In this document: positions 36,491 through 45,902 of the stretch, in pieces
How the letters are laid out: each line of letters starts with the position of its first letter
Position numbering within the stretch: the first letter of the stretch is position 1
NCBI RefSeq assembly: GCF_000739735.1
Contig: NZ_BBJF01000004.1
Coordinates: forward strand, 62,001 to 126,000
Direction: 5' to 3'
Length of the DNA: 64,000 nucleotides
DNA from: Paraburkholderia ginsengisoli NBRC 100965
GTDB lineage: Bacteria > Pseudomonadota > Gammaproteobacteria > Burkholderiales > Burkholderiaceae
The notes under the pieces: generated by a model
Seen by the model: the letters and a program-made list of their open reading frames with translations, nothing else
Told to the model about the DNA's origin: nothing
Database searches by the model: none
Made by a program: the position numbers and the translations under genes

Positions 36491-36518
36491 GCGTTCATGC
36501 AGCTTGTTGCATGAACGC
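36491..36518 (+). promoter_or_regulatory. Perfect 11-bp hairpin in the rlmN leader
   Basis: GCGTTCATGCA (36491-36501) and TGCATGAACGC (36508-36518) are exact complements separated by 6 bases. No T-tract follows. It lies about 30 bases upstream of the rlmN start and could be an mRNA structure or an operator. Confidence 0.5.
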
Positions 36519-36547
36519 AGTCTCGCACTGAAATGGCAGGATTCGAT

Positions 36548-37699
36548 ATGACGAGCAGTCCCACCGTCAACCTTCTCGACCTCGACGCCCAAGGGCTTGT
36601 CGCGTACTGCGACAGCCTGGGCGAGAAGCCGTTTCGCGCCAAGCAATTGCAGCGCTGGATTCATCAGTACAACGCTGCCGACTTCGACGGCATGACTGAT
36701 CTCGCGAAGTCCTTGCGCGAAAAGCTCAAAGGGCGCGCTGAGATCACGATGCCCGGCATCGTCAGCGATCATATTTCGACCGACGGCACACGCAAGTGGC
36801 TGATCGACGTCGGCAACGGCAACGCGGTTGAAACCGTGTACATCCCCGAAGAAACGCGTGGCACGCTGTGCGTATCGTCGCAGGCCGGGTGTGCGGTCAA
36901 CTGCCGTTTCTGTTCGACCGGCAAACAGGGTTTCTCCCGCAATCTCTCCACCGGCGAAATCATCGGCCAGTTGCGCATGGCCGAGTTCGCGCTGCGCGCG
37001 TCGCGCGGCGTGGCGGGCGGCCGCGCCACGGGCGGCGACGGCAAGGGCGAGCGGGTCGTCACGAATGTCGTGATGATGGGCATGGGCGAACCGCTGCTCA
37101 ATTACGACGCGGTCGTGCCGGCCATGCGCCTGATGCTCGACGACAACGCATACGGCCTTTCGCGCCGCCGCGTCACGCTGTCCACTTCGGGCGTCGTGCC
37201 GATGATGGACCGCCTCGGCGCGGATCTGCCGGTGGCGCTCGCGGTCTCGCTGCATGCGCCCAGCGATCCGCTGCGCGACATGCTGGTGCCGCTGAACAAG
37301 AAGTACCCGCTGCGTGAATTGATGGCGGCTTGTCAGCGTTATCTGAAAGTCGCGCCGCGCGATTTCATTACGTTTGAGTACTGCATGCTCGACGGGGTGA
37401 ACGACAGCGAAGCGCAAGCGCGCGAATTGCTGGCCGTGACGCGCGACGTGCCGTGCAAATTCAATCTGATTCCGTTCAATCCGTTCCCCGAATCGGGCCT
37501 CATCCGCTCGAAGCCGGAACAGATCAAGCGATTTGCACAAGTGTTGATGGACGCGGGCGTCGTCACCACGGTGCGCAAAACACGCGGCGATGACATCGAC
37601 GCTGCCTGCGGTCAGCTGGCCGGTGCGGTGCAGGACCGCACGCGCCTTGCTGAGCGCACCGGGAAGGCGGCCAAGGTGATCGAGGTTCGCGCCGTGTAA
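36548..37699 (+). CDS. rlmN: Dual-specificity rRNA/tRNA A2-methyltransferase RlmN
   Basis: A 383-residue radical-SAM enzyme that makes 2-methyladenosine at 23S rRNA A2503 and tRNA position 37. The cluster motif is [14 protein letters not shown] (CxxxCxxC, near residue 118-125). The C-terminal mechanistic Cys lies in DIDAACGQL near residue 356. ATG 36548 has an AGGAT ribosome-binding site; ATG 36533 is an in-frame alternative. A short polar insert ([15 protein letters not shown]) interrupts the core near residue 160. It follows ndk, as in most beta- and gammaproteobacteria. Confidence 0.96.
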   Translation: MTSSPTVNLLDLDAQGLVAYCDSLGEKPFRAKQLQRWIHQYNAADFDGMTDLAKSLREKLKGRAEITMPGIVSDHISTDGTRKWLIDVGNGNAVETVYIPEETRGTLCVSSQAGCAVNCRFCSTGKQGFSRNLSTGEIIGQLRMAEFALRASRGVAGGRATGGDGKGERVVTNVVMMGMGEPLLNYDAVVPAMRLMLDDNAYGLSRRRVTLSTSGVVPMMDRLGADLPVALAVSLHAPSDPLRDMLVPLNKKYPLRELMAACQRYLKVAPRDFITFEYCMLDGVNDSEAQARELLAVTRDVPCKFNLIPFNPFPESGLIRSKPEQIKRFAQVLMDAGVVTTVRKTRGDDIDAACGQLAGAVQDRTRLAERTGKAAKVIEVRAV

Positions 37700-37924
37700 T
37701 CGTATGGTGAGCGTTCTGTATGGCAAGGCATCGGCGTTCGCTGGAAGTCCAGCCAATCCGAACGTCTTGGTGCCACCGTCGATTGAAAAGAAAGTTTGCA
37801 GAAGCGATCGGAAGCGGCACACAAAGCCGCGCATTTTGTTATAAACGGTCTGCGATTCGGGCGCGAGGCTTTGGCCCGTCCGGGTGGCACGAGTGAAAAA
37901 AGAATCGACGCGAAAGGATTTGGG

Positions 37925-39022
37925 ATGAGTGAGCCGCAGCACCCGCAGCCGCACGACACAGACACGAACGAAGGCCATCCGGCGCCGGTCGCCCGGGCGG
38001 TCGTGCAGCCTGTTGTGCAATCGAACCTGGATTCGTTGGCGGCGGTTGGCGCGCGCTTGACCCAATTGCGTGAATCGAAGGGCTGGTCGATCGAAGACGT
38101 GTCGGCCCGATTGAAGGTTTCAGTCATCAAGTTGCAAGCGCTCGAATCGGGCGACATCAGCCATTTGCCGGATACGACCTTCGCGCTCGGCGTGGTGCGC
38201 AGCTACGCGAAGATGCTCGGCGCCGATCCCACGCCGTTCACGCAGGCGTTGCGCCGCGAGACGGGTGTGCCGGCGCCGGATCTGTCGATGCCGGCGTCGT
38301 CGGGTAAGGATTTGCCGCGCGGCCGGGTTTCGCTGTCGCTCGGCGGCAGCGGGCAGAAGAGTCGCTCGTGGCTGTGGGGCGTCGCGGCGGTGGTCGTCGC
38401 GGTGATCGCGCTCGCGATGTGGCACACCAACGGCGGTGACTCGACCGCGTGGCTCGCGCGTTTGAAGGCGAGCGCGAACGGTAGTGCCGCGACCGGCGCA
38501 TCGGGCGCGGTCGCGCAGAGTTCATCGGCGGATGCGGCGGCGCAGGAGGGCGCGTCGGCGCCGCAAGCGCAGGCTGCCGAAGATAACGCAGCGTCGGGAA
38601 CGCCGATGCCCGCGCCGCTGGCCACCGGTACCGCGCCGTCATCGGCGCCCGCGGTCACGGCCATGCCCACGGCTCCGAAGGCCGGCTCGCAGGGTCAGGC
38701 CGCCGCGGCACCGGGCGCGAGCGCGCCGGCCGTCGTGGCGGCCGCATCGGGAGTCGCGGCGGCGCCAGCCGCAGGTGAGGCGATCGTCGCGCTGCGCGTG
38801 ACGCAGGACAGCTGGTTCAGCGTGCGCGGCAAAGATGGCAAGGAAGTATTCTCCGGCCTTGTGCACGCAGGCGATACGAAGGAAGTAACGGGCGAGGCGC
38901 CGTTCCGGATCACACTCGGCAACAAGGCCGGTCTCGAGTCGCTGACGCTCGACGGCCAGCCGGTCGATCCGGCGAAATATTCGGCGGCCAAGGGAAATGT
39001 GGCACGCTTCGCGCTGCCTTGA
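37925..39022 (+). CDS. rodZ: RodZ-like helix-turn-helix membrane protein
   Basis: A 365-residue bitopic protein of the RodZ family, a cytoskeletal partner of MreB in cell-shape control. The N-terminal helix-turn-helix is GARLTQLRESKGWSIEDVSA near residue 40, followed by LKVSVIKLQALESGD. One membrane segment (SWLWGVAAVVVAVIALAMW) lies near residue 145. A long Ala/Pro/Ser-rich periplasmic linker and the C-terminal DUF4115 domain (VALRVTQDSWFSVRGKDGKE) follow. ATG 37925 is preceded by AAAGGA. The gap to rlmN is 225 bp, with no pilF/pilW-like TPR gene between them. Confidence 0.9.
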   Translation: MSEPQHPQPHDTDTNEGHPAPVARAVVQPVVQSNLDSLAAVGARLTQLRESKGWSIEDVSARLKVSVIKLQALESGDISHLPDTTFALGVVRSYAKMLGADPTPFTQALRRETGVPAPDLSMPASSGKDLPRGRVSLSLGGSGQKSRSWLWGVAAVVVAVIALAMWHTNGGDSTAWLARLKASANGSAATGASGAVAQSSSADAAAQEGASAPQAQAAEDNAASGTPMPAPLATGTAPSSAPAVTAMPTAPKAGSQGQAAAAPGASAPAVVAAASGVAAAPAAGEAIVALRVTQDSWFSVRGKDGKEVFSGLVHAGDTKEVTGEAPFRITLGNKAGLESLTLDGQPVDPAKYSAAKGNVARFALP

Positions 39023-39034
39023 CAGATACGGTAT

Positions 39035-39066
39035 GCGCCGCGGCCAACCGGTCCGCGGCGCTTTTT
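39035..39066 (+). terminator. Rho-independent terminator after rodZ
   Basis: GCGCCGCGG (39035-39043) and CCGCGGCGC (39053-39061) are perfect complements and are followed by TTTTT. It separates rodZ from ispG. Confidence 0.85.
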
Positions 39067-39074
39067 CAATTCAG

Positions 39075-39097
39075 GCGCTACGTTTTTTGTGTAGCGC
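39075..39097 (+). promoter_or_regulatory. Inverted repeat in the ispG leader
   Basis: GCGCTAC and GTAGCGC are perfect complements around a 9-base T-rich loop, ending 23 bases before the ispG start at 39121. It may be an operator or mRNA hairpin; it lacks a trailing T-tract. Confidence 0.35.
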
Positions 39098-39120
39098 ATG
39101 CGGCGTAAATGGGTTTTTCG

Positions 39121-40425
39121 ATGCAATCCGAAGCTCAATCCCGATCCAGTAGCAAGATCGTTTCTAACGAACCGGTGTTCGGCGGCCAGGCTGCGCGGCG
39201 CAAGTCGCATGCGGTCGACGTCCGTTGGGGCGGCCAGCTCGTCACCATCGGCGGTGACGCGCCGGTGCGCGTGCAGTCGATGACCAACACCGACACGGCG
39301 GACGCGATCGGCACCGCGATCCAGATCAAGGAGCTGGCGCAAGCCGGTTCGGAACTGGTGCGTATCACGGTGAACACGCCAGAAGCGGCCGCGGCCGTGC
39401 CGGCCGTACGCGAGCAGCTCGACCGCATGGGCGTGTCGGTGCCGCTGGTCGGCGACTTCCACTACAACGGCCATCTGCTGCTGCGCGATTACCCCGCGTG
39501 CGCGGAGTCGCTGTCGAAGTACCGGATCAATCCCGGCAACGTCGGTCACGGCGCAAAGCGCGACACGCAGTTCGCGCAGATGATCGAAGCCGCGGTGAAG
39601 TACGACAAGCCGGTGCGGATCGGCGTCAACTGGGGCAGTCTCGATCAGGACCTGCTTGCGAAGATGATGGACGAGAACGCCTCGCGCGCCACGCCGTGGG
39701 AAGCGCAAAGCGTGATGTACGAAGCGCTGATCCAGTCGGCGATCGGTTCGGCCGAACGCGCGGTTGAACTCGGCCTTGGACGCGACAAGATCATTCTGTC
39801 GTGCAAGGTCAGCGGTGTGCAGGATCTGATCGCCGTGTACCGCGAACTCGCGCGCCGTTGCGAATTCGCGCTGCATCTCGGCTTGACCGAGGCAGGCATG
39901 GGTTCGAAGGGTATCGTCGCATCGACCGCGGCGTTGTCGGTGTTGCTGCAGCAGGGCATCGGCGACACGATCCGCATCTCGCTCACGCCTGAGCCGGGTG
40001 CGTCGCGTACCGGCGAGGTGATCGTCGGCCAGGAAATCTTGCAGACCATGGGTCTGCGCTCGTTCACGCCGATGGTGATCGCGTGCCCGGGTTGTGGCCG
40101 TACCACCAGCACGCTGTTCCAGGAACTGGCGTCACAAATCCAGACGTATCTGCGCACACAGATGCCGGTGTGGCGCGACCAGTATCCTGGCGTCGAGAAG
40201 ATGCACGTCGCGGTGATGGGCTGCATCGTCAACGGTCCCGGCGAATCAAAGCAGGCCAATATCGGCATCAGCTTGCCGGGCTCGGGCGAGAACCCGGCCG
40301 CGCCGGTGTTCATCGACGGCGAGAAGGTCAAGACGCTGCGCGGCGAGAACATCGCGCAAGAATTCCAGCAAATCGTGAGTGACTACGTCGAGCGCCGCTA
40401 CGGCCGCGCCGAAGCACTCAACTAA
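39121..40425 (+). CDS. ispG: 4-hydroxy-3-methylbut-2-enyl diphosphate synthase
   Basis: A 434-residue [4Fe-4S] enzyme of the MEP isoprenoid pathway. The N-terminal TIM barrel contains [20 protein letters not shown] and [11 protein letters not shown]. The C-terminal reductase-like domain supplies the cluster ligands: ACPGCGRTT (two Cys, near residue 323) and [12 protein letters not shown] (Cys near 366). ATG 39121 gives the usual MQSEAQ start; ATG 39109 is in frame upstream. It is the longer form typical of betaproteobacteria. hisS follows 21 bases later. Confidence 0.96.
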   Translation: MQSEAQSRSSSKIVSNEPVFGGQAARRKSHAVDVRWGGQLVTIGGDAPVRVQSMTNTDTADAIGTAIQIKELAQAGSELVRITVNTPEAAAAVPAVREQLDRMGVSVPLVGDFHYNGHLLLRDYPACAESLSKYRINPGNVGHGAKRDTQFAQMIEAAVKYDKPVRIGVNWGSLDQDLLAKMMDENASRATPWEAQSVMYEALIQSAIGSAERAVELGLGRDKIILSCKVSGVQDLIAVYRELARRCEFALHLGLTEAGMGSKGIVASTAALSVLLQQGIGDTIRISLTPEPGASRTGEVIVGQEILQTMGLRSFTPMVIACPGCGRTTSTLFQELASQIQTYLRTQMPVWRDQYPGVEKMHVAVMGCIVNGPGESKQANIGISLPGSGENPAAPVFIDGEKVKTLRGENIAQEFQQIVSDYVERRYGRAEALN

Positions 40426-40446
40426 ATATCGGCTCTCGAAACACAG

Positions 40447-41787
40447 ATGACTGAACAGAAGAAAAAGCTCGAAAAGCTCTCCGGCGTGAAGGGCATGAAC
40501 GACATCCTTCCGCAGGAAGCCGGGCTCTGGGAATTTTTCGAAACCACCGTCAAGTCGATGCTGCGTTCGTACGGATATCAGAATATTCGCACGCCGATCG
40601 TCGAACATACGCAGCTGTTCAAGCGCGGTATCGGCGAAGTGACCGACATCGTCGAAAAAGAGATGTACAGCTTCACCGATGCATTGAACGGTGAAAACCT
40701 GACCCTGCGCCCCGAGAACACGGCGGCGGTGGTGCGCGCGACGATCGAACACAACATGCTGTACGACGGTCCGAAGCGTCTGTGGTACATCGGTCCGATG
40801 TTCCGTCACGAGCGTCCGCAACGCGGCCGCTATCGCCAGTTCCATCAGGTCGGCGTGGAAGCGTTGGGCTTCGCGGGCCCGGATGCCGACGCTGAAATCA
40901 TCATGATGTGCCAGCGGCTGTGGGACGACCTCGGCCTGATGGGCATCAAGCTCGAACTCAATTCGCTGGGCCTCGCCGAAGAGCGCGCGGCGCATCGCGT
41001 CGAACTGATCGCGTACCTCGAAAAGCACATGGACGTGCTCGACGAAGAAGCGAAGCGCCGTCTCTATACGAACCCGCTGCGCGTGCTGGATACGAAGAAT
41101 CCGGCGATGCAGGAAGTCGCACAGAACGCGCCGAAGCTGATCGATTTTCTCGGCGAAGAATCGCGCGCGCACTTCGAAGGTCTGCAGCGCATCCTGAAGG
41201 CGAACAACATTCCGTTCACGATCAATCCGCGTCTCGTGCGCGGTCTCGATTACTACAACCTGACCGTGTTCGAATGGGTGACCGACAAGCTCGGCGCGCA
41301 AGGCACGGTTGCGGCGGGCGGCCGCTACGATCCGCTGATCGAGCAGCTCGGCGGCAAGCCGACGGGCGCATGCGGTTGGGCGATGGGCGTCGAGCGGATT
41401 CTCGAATTGCTGAAGGAAGAGCAACTCGTGCCCGAGGCCGAAGGCTGCGACGTGTACGTGGTCCATCAAGGGGATGCCGCGCGCGAGCAGGCCTTCATCA
41501 TCGCGGAACGGCTGCGCGATACAGGTCTCGACGTGATCCTGCATTGCAGCGCAGACGGTCAGACGGCCAGCTTCAAATCGCAGATGAAGCGCGCCGACGC
41601 GAGCGGCGCGGCGTTCGCGGTGGTGCTCGGCGAAGATGAAATCGCCAATGGCACGGTCGGCGTCAAACCGCTGCGAGATACAAATGCTAACGGCGGTAAA
41701 AACGAGCAACATAACGTGCCCGCCGAAGACTTGACCGAATTTCTAATCAATGCGATGGTTGCAACCGCCGAAGACGGCGACGACTGA
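40447..41787 (+). CDS. hisS: Histidyl-tRNA synthetase
   Basis: A 446-residue class II synthetase for tRNA-His. The N-terminal [13 protein letters not shown], motif 2 [19 protein letters not shown] near residue 118 and the HisRS signature [15 protein letters not shown] near 264 are present. Motif 3 is [15 protein letters not shown] near 310. The C-terminal anticodon-binding domain has DVYVVHQG and [19 protein letters not shown]. It lies in the conserved ispG-hisS-yfgM-bamB-der run. Confidence 0.97.
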   Translation: MTEQKKKLEKLSGVKGMNDILPQEAGLWEFFETTVKSMLRSYGYQNIRTPIVEHTQLFKRGIGEVTDIVEKEMYSFTDALNGENLTLRPENTAAVVRATIEHNMLYDGPKRLWYIGPMFRHERPQRGRYRQFHQVGVEALGFAGPDADAEIIMMCQRLWDDLGLMGIKLELNSLGLAEERAAHRVELIAYLEKHMDVLDEEAKRRLYTNPLRVLDTKNPAMQEVAQNAPKLIDFLGEESRAHFEGLQRILKANNIPFTINPRLVRGLDYYNLTVFEWVTDKLGAQGTVAAGGRYDPLIEQLGGKPTGACGWAMGVERILELLKEEQLVPEAEGCDVYVVHQGDAAREQAFIIAERLRDTGLDVILHCSADGQTASFKSQMKRADASGAAFAVVLGEDEIANGTVGVKPLRDTNANGGKNEQHNVPAEDLTEFLINAMVATAEDGDD

Positions 41788-41853
41788 TCGCGATGTCGTC
41801 GGGCCGGTTGGCTCGACACGCACACGTATCAAGAAAGAGGAAAGCGCCGGGCA

Positions 41854-42483
41854 ATGAGTTACCACGACGAACAAGAATCGATTGAAAGTCTGAAGACATG
41901 GTGGGCGCAGTGGGGTAATGCAACCACGTGGATCGTGCTGGTGGCACTGGTTGCAGCAGCCGGCTGGAACGGCTGGAATTTCTGGCAGCGGCGCCAGGCG
42001 GCGGAAGCCGCAGTGCTGTATGACCAGGTGCAGCAGGCCGTGGCGTCGGGCGACAAGGCCCGTATCACGCGCGCCGCCGCCGACATGGAAGACAAGTTCA
42101 GCCGTACCGCGTATGCGCAGATGAGCGCACTGGGCGCCGCCAAGGCGCTCTATGCCGCGGGCGACGAAGCCGGTGCGAAGGCCCAGTTGCAATGGACCAT
42201 CGATCACGCGAAGGACGACGAGTTCAAGCAACTCGCGAAACTGCGCATGGCTTCGCTGCTGCTTGACGAGAAGGCTTACGAGCAGGGCCTCGCCTTGCTT
42301 GCCGAGCCGCAATCCGACGCGTTCAAGGGCATCGTGGCGAATCGCCGCGGCGACCTGCTTGCCGCCCAGGGTAAGCGCGACGACGCGCGCACGGCCTACA
42401 AACTCGCGCTCGACTCGCTGTCGAAAAACGACAGCTCGGCACGCCAGTTGATCCAGTTCAAGCTCGACGCGCTGGGTGGCTGA
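41854..42483 (+). CDS. YfgM-family periplasmic TPR protein
   Basis: A 209-residue membrane-anchored protein of the YfgM/AncA family, thought to work as an accessory chaperone near the Sec translocon. The N-terminal segment YHDEQESIESLKTWWAQWGN is conserved; a single membrane helix follows at about 25-42 (WIVLVALVAAAGWNGW). The rest is alpha-helical with TPR-like repeats such as AQMSALGAAKALYAAGDEAGA. It lies between hisS and bamB, as in E. coli. AAAGAGGAAAG precedes ATG 41854. Confidence 0.9.
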   Translation: MSYHDEQESIESLKTWWAQWGNATTWIVLVALVAAAGWNGWNFWQRRQAAEAAVLYDQVQQAVASGDKARITRAAADMEDKFSRTAYAQMSALGAAKALYAAGDEAGAKAQLQWTIDHAKDDEFKQLAKLRMASLLLDEKAYEQGLALLAEPQSDAFKGIVANRRGDLLAAQGKRDDARTAYKLALDSLSKNDSSARQLIQFKLDALGG

Positions 42484-42555
42484 TCGCCACGCGCTGCGCG
42501 CCGCATGAACGACCAACGGTCTCCTTTAATCAATTTCCTAATGCTTCGTCCACCG

Positions 42556-43701
42556 ATGAATCTGCTGAAACGTTACGCTGTGCCCGTTATCTGTGCGATG
42601 ACCGTCCTTACGATGGCGGCTTGCTCATCCACGAAAGACGAGCGCCGTGTGCCGACGCCGCTCACCGAGTTCAAACCCGTGCTCGACGTGCAGCAGGCGT
42701 GGACGGCGAGCGTAGGCAAGGCAGGTCGTTACCTGTTCGCGCCGGTCGCGGTCGGCAATGCGGTGTTCGCGGCCGGCGCGAACGGCTCGGTTGCGAAGAT
42801 CGACGCGCAAACCGGTAAGGATATCTGGCGCGTCAAGCTGCGCGACGACCTGTCGGCGGGTGTCGGCAGCGACGGCACGCTCACGGCGGTCGGCGGTCTG
42901 AAGGGCGACGTCTACGTGCTCGGCGCGGACGGCAAGCAGTTGTGGACCGCGAAGGCGCCCGGCGAAATCATTTCGCCGCCGCTAGTCGGCAACGGCCTCG
43001 TGGTGGTGCGCACGGTCGACGGTCAGCTGGTCGCTTTCAACGCGCAGACCGGCGAGCAAAAGTGGAATTACCGCAACCGCGCGGTGCCGCTCAATCTGCG
43101 GGTGTCGGCTGGCATGACCTTCGCGGGTGACGCGGCCGTGCTGGCCGGCTTCCCGGGCGGCTCGTTCTCCGCGATCAACCTGCAAACCGGCGACGCCTTC
43201 TGGCAGACGCCGGTGTCGTATCCGAAGGGCGTGACGGAAGTCGAGCGCATCAACGACGTAACCGGTCCGCCCACGCTGGTCGGTTCGCAAACCTGCGCGG
43301 TGACGTTTCAGGGGCAGATTGGCTGCTTCGACGCGAACTCCGGCCGCGTCGTATGGGAAAAGGCGTTTTCGAGCACGAGCGGTCTGGCGCAGGATGACCG
43401 CACGGTAGTGGCCGCCGACGACTGGTCGGTGGTATCAGCGTTCGACGTCAACACCGGTGCGGTGCAGTGGAAGAACGACAAGCTGAAGAACCGCGATCTC
43501 GGCGTGCCATTCCTGCTGGGTCGCGCCGCGGTGCTCGGCGACTATCAGGGTTTCGTGCACTTCCTGTCGGCGGCCGACGGCACGCTCGTCGCACGCATGA
43601 AGACCGACGGCAGCGCGATTACCGCGGCCCCGGTGCTGGCCGGTGAAACGCTGGTCGTGCAGACGCGCGACGGCGGCCTGTACGGCTATCGTCCTCGCTG
43701 A
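42556..43701 (+). CDS. bamB: Outer-membrane assembly lipoprotein BamB
   Basis: A 381-residue lipoprotein of the BAM complex with an eight-bladed PQQ-type beta-propeller. The signal MNLLKRYAVPVICAMTVLTM leads to the lipobox MAAC, with Cys near residue 23. Blade motifs such as VAKIDAQTGKDIWRVKL, LVAFNAQTGEQKWNYR and SAFDVNTGAVQWKND recur. ATG 42556 gives the best signal peptide; in-frame ATGs at 42505 and 42541 precede it. With bamC it makes two BAM subunits in this window. A GC-rich hairpin follows the stop. Confidence 0.94.
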   Translation: MNLLKRYAVPVICAMTVLTMAACSSTKDERRVPTPLTEFKPVLDVQQAWTASVGKAGRYLFAPVAVGNAVFAAGANGSVAKIDAQTGKDIWRVKLRDDLSAGVGSDGTLTAVGGLKGDVYVLGADGKQLWTAKAPGEIISPPLVGNGLVVVRTVDGQLVAFNAQTGEQKWNYRNRAVPLNLRVSAGMTFAGDAAVLAGFPGGSFSAINLQTGDAFWQTPVSYPKGVTEVERINDVTGPPTLVGSQTCAVTFQGQIGCFDANSGRVVWEKAFSSTSGLAQDDRTVVAADDWSVVSAFDVNTGAVQWKNDKLKNRDLGVPFLLGRAAVLGDYQGFVHFLSAADGTLVARMKTDGSAITAAPVLAGETLVVQTRDGGLYGYRPR

Positions 43702-44155
43702 TCGCGCAAGGCTCGCCGTCAAGCGCGCAGGCCGGCTTCGCCGGCCGCGCGCGTTTCTGTTGCGGTGGTCCTGGCCGTTTTTGAATGTTGGTCGTGTCGT
43801 CGAGCAAGTAGAAGAATTCCGCCGGACTGGCTGGTCCGGCAAGTCGGATCAGATATGGCGCGTGTAGCTCACGTGGCCATAGGTGGCTGCTTGCGGCGCC
43901 ACCTTCGACGGCAGCACAGCGCCACCGTCATCGAACGGGCGTGCGAGCCGTCGGGCAGGAAAGACTGAATCTGGCGGCCCATTGGCGCTGCCCATACAGC
44001 CAAACTCCCGGCCGCCCCGGTGCGCATATCAATGGCACATCCGGGGCTGGCCGAATTCGTGATAATTTTCGTCAAACGCTGCCGTGTAGCGGCCGCATGG
44101 CGTCGCTACGCGGCCGGTCGATTTCGATCCCGCGTTTCACCGTGAACAACATCTG
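43702..44155 (+). other. Gene-free interval between bamB and der
   Basis: A 454-base stretch without a convincing gene. It opens with the bamB terminator-like hairpin (43723-43757). A GATAAT at 44061-44066 may serve der. The short open frames here lack ribosome-binding sites and family-like sequence. I recognise no sRNA. Confidence 0.45.
43723..43757 (+). terminator. GC-rich terminator-like hairpin after bamB
   Basis: GCGCGC-A-GGCCGGC and GCCGGCC-GCGCGC form a 13-bp stem with one bulged A and a 3-base loop, followed by GTTTCT. The T-tract is short. Confidence 0.6.
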
Positions 44156-45493
44156 ATGAAACCCGTTATTGCCCTCGTTGGGCGCCCCAATGTGGGGAAA
44201 TCCACGCTGTTCAACCGCCTCACGCGCACGCGTGACGCGCTGGTTGCCGACCTGCCCGGTCTCACGCGCGACCGCCATTACGGCGAAGGGCGCGCCGGCG
44301 AGCGGCCGTATCTGGTCGTCGATACCGGCGGCTTCGAGCCGGTCGCGAAGGACGGCATCCTGCACGAGATGGCGCGTCAAACGCGCCAGGCGGTCGAAGA
44401 ATCCGACATCGTCGTGTTCATCGTCGACGGCCGCAACGGTCTCGCGCCGCAGGACAAGTCGATCGCCGACTATCTGCGCAAGGTCGGCCGGCCGATCTTC
44501 CTCGTCGTCAATAAGGCGGAGGGGATGAAGTACACGACGGTGGCCGCCGATTTCTACGAACTCGGTCTCGGCGACCCGCGCGCGATCTCGGCCGCGCATG
44601 GCGACGGCGTCACCGAAATGATCAACGAGGCGCTCGGCGTCGCGTATGCCGGTCAGCCGGAAGAAAGCGACGACGAGAAAGAAACGCGCGGCGTGAAGAT
44701 CGCGATCGTCGGTCGTCCTAACGTCGGCAAGTCGACGCTGATCAACGCACTGGTGGGCGAAGAGCGCGTGATCGCGTTCGACATGCCGGGCACCACGCGC
44801 GATTCGATCTACGTCGACTTCGAACGGCAGGGCAAGCCATACACGTTGATCGATACGGCAGGTTTGCGCCGTCGTGGCAAAGTGTTTGAAGCGATCGAAA
44901 AGTTCTCGGTGGTGAAGACGCTGCAATCCATCTCGGATGCGAACGTCGTGATCCTGCTGCTCGACGCGCGCCAGGACATCTCCGAACAGGACGCGCACAT
45001 TGCCGGCTTCGTGGTGGAGCAGGGCCGCGCGCTGGTGGTGGGCGTGAACAAGTGGGACGGTCTCGATCCGCATGTGCGCGACCGCACCAAGGCGGACCTC
45101 GAGCGCAAACTAAAATTTCTCGACTTCGCCAAATTCCATTTCATTTCCGCGCAGGAAAAAACCGGAATTGGTCCGCTGATGCGTTCGGTCGACGACGCGT
45201 ATTCCGCCGCGATGGCCAAGCTGCCGACGCCGAAGCTCACGCGCGCGCTGATCGATGCGGTCGAATTCCAGCAGCCGCGCCGACGCGGTCCGGTGCGGCC
45301 GAAACTGCGTTACGCGCACCAGGGTGGACAGAATCCGCCGATTATTGTGATTCACGGCAACGCACTCGATGCGATCACGGAAACGTATAAACGCTACCTC
45401 GAAAACCGCTTCCGGGAAACTTTCAAGCTGACCGGGACTCCATTGCGGATAGAGTTCAGATCATCGACGAACCCTTACGCGGACAAAGGCTGA
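44156..45493 (+). CDS. der: Ribosome biogenesis GTPase Der (EngA)
   Basis: A 445-residue essential GTPase with two tandem G domains that helps 50S subunit assembly. G1 motifs are [14 protein letters not shown] near residue 8 and [14 protein letters not shown] near 187. G3 motifs are DTGGFEP and DTAGLRR, and G4 motifs are NKAEG and NKWDG. The C-terminal KH-like domain includes [20 protein letters not shown] near 397. It starts a probable unit with hfq 142 bp downstream. Confidence 0.97.
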   Translation: MKPVIALVGRPNVGKSTLFNRLTRTRDALVADLPGLTRDRHYGEGRAGERPYLVVDTGGFEPVAKDGILHEMARQTRQAVEESDIVVFIVDGRNGLAPQDKSIADYLRKVGRPIFLVVNKAEGMKYTTVAADFYELGLGDPRAISAAHGDGVTEMINEALGVAYAGQPEESDDEKETRGVKIAIVGRPNVGKSTLINALVGEERVIAFDMPGTTRDSIYVDFERQGKPYTLIDTAGLRRRGKVFEAIEKFSVVKTLQSISDANVVILLLDARQDISEQDAHIAGFVVEQGRALVVGVNKWDGLDPHVRDRTKADLERKLKFLDFAKFHFISAQEKTGIGPLMRSVDDAYSAAMAKLPTPKLTRALIDAVEFQQPRRRGPVRPKLRYAHQGGQNPPIIVIHGNALDAITETYKRYLENRFRETFKLTGTPLRIEFRSSTNPYADKG

Positions 45494-45556
45494 AACCCGC
45501 GTGTGTGCTGGGTTTGGGCGCACGGCCCGAGCCCTCGCGCCAAAACGAAAATCGGC

Positions 45557-45562
45557 TATAGT
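45557..45562 (+). promoter_or_regulatory. Candidate -10 element for hfq
   Basis: TATAGT followed by GTAGCGGTCG lies 73 bases before the hfq start. No good -35 element is visible. Confidence 0.35.
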
Positions 45563-45635
45563 GTAGCGGTCGACGGCGGATCTCTTTTTCTTCGTCGTCG
45601 ATTCAGTCAACCTGCAAAAAAATACGGAGTTTGCT

Positions 45636-45872
45636 ATGAGCAACAAAGGGCAATTGTTACAAGACCCGTTTTTGAACGCACTGCGTAAAGAGCATGTGCC
45701 GGTGTCGATCTACCTGGTCAACGGCATCAAGCTTCAAGGGAACATCGAATCGTTCGACCAGTACGTCGTGTTGCTCCGGAATACGGTCACCCAGATGGTC
45801 TACAAGCACGCAATCTCGACAGTCGTGCCAGCCCGCCCGGTGAATTTCCACCCGGATTCCGAACAGTCCTAA
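45636..45872 (+). CDS. hfq: RNA chaperone Hfq
   Basis: A 78-residue hexameric Sm-like RNA chaperone for sRNA-mRNA pairing. Sm1 is visible as [22 protein letters not shown] and Sm2 as [15 protein letters not shown], including the proximal-site YKH motif. The tail is short (NFHPDSEQS), as in betaproteobacterial Hfq. ACGGAG lies before the ATG. The hfq-hflX-hflK-hflC order is conserved. Confidence 0.98.
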   Translation: MSNKGQLLQDPFLNALRKEHVPVSIYLVNGIKLQGNIESFDQYVVLLRNTVTQMVYKHAISTVVPARPVNFHPDSEQS

Positions 45873-45902
45873 CCCCCGTCGCGGCCGGCGTAGCGTCGCC
45901 CG

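Noticed and set aside
35900..38065. A 721-codon minus-strand open frame over ndk, rlmN and the start of rodZ
   Set aside because: It crosses three real genes and two intergenic regions and has shadow-like composition.
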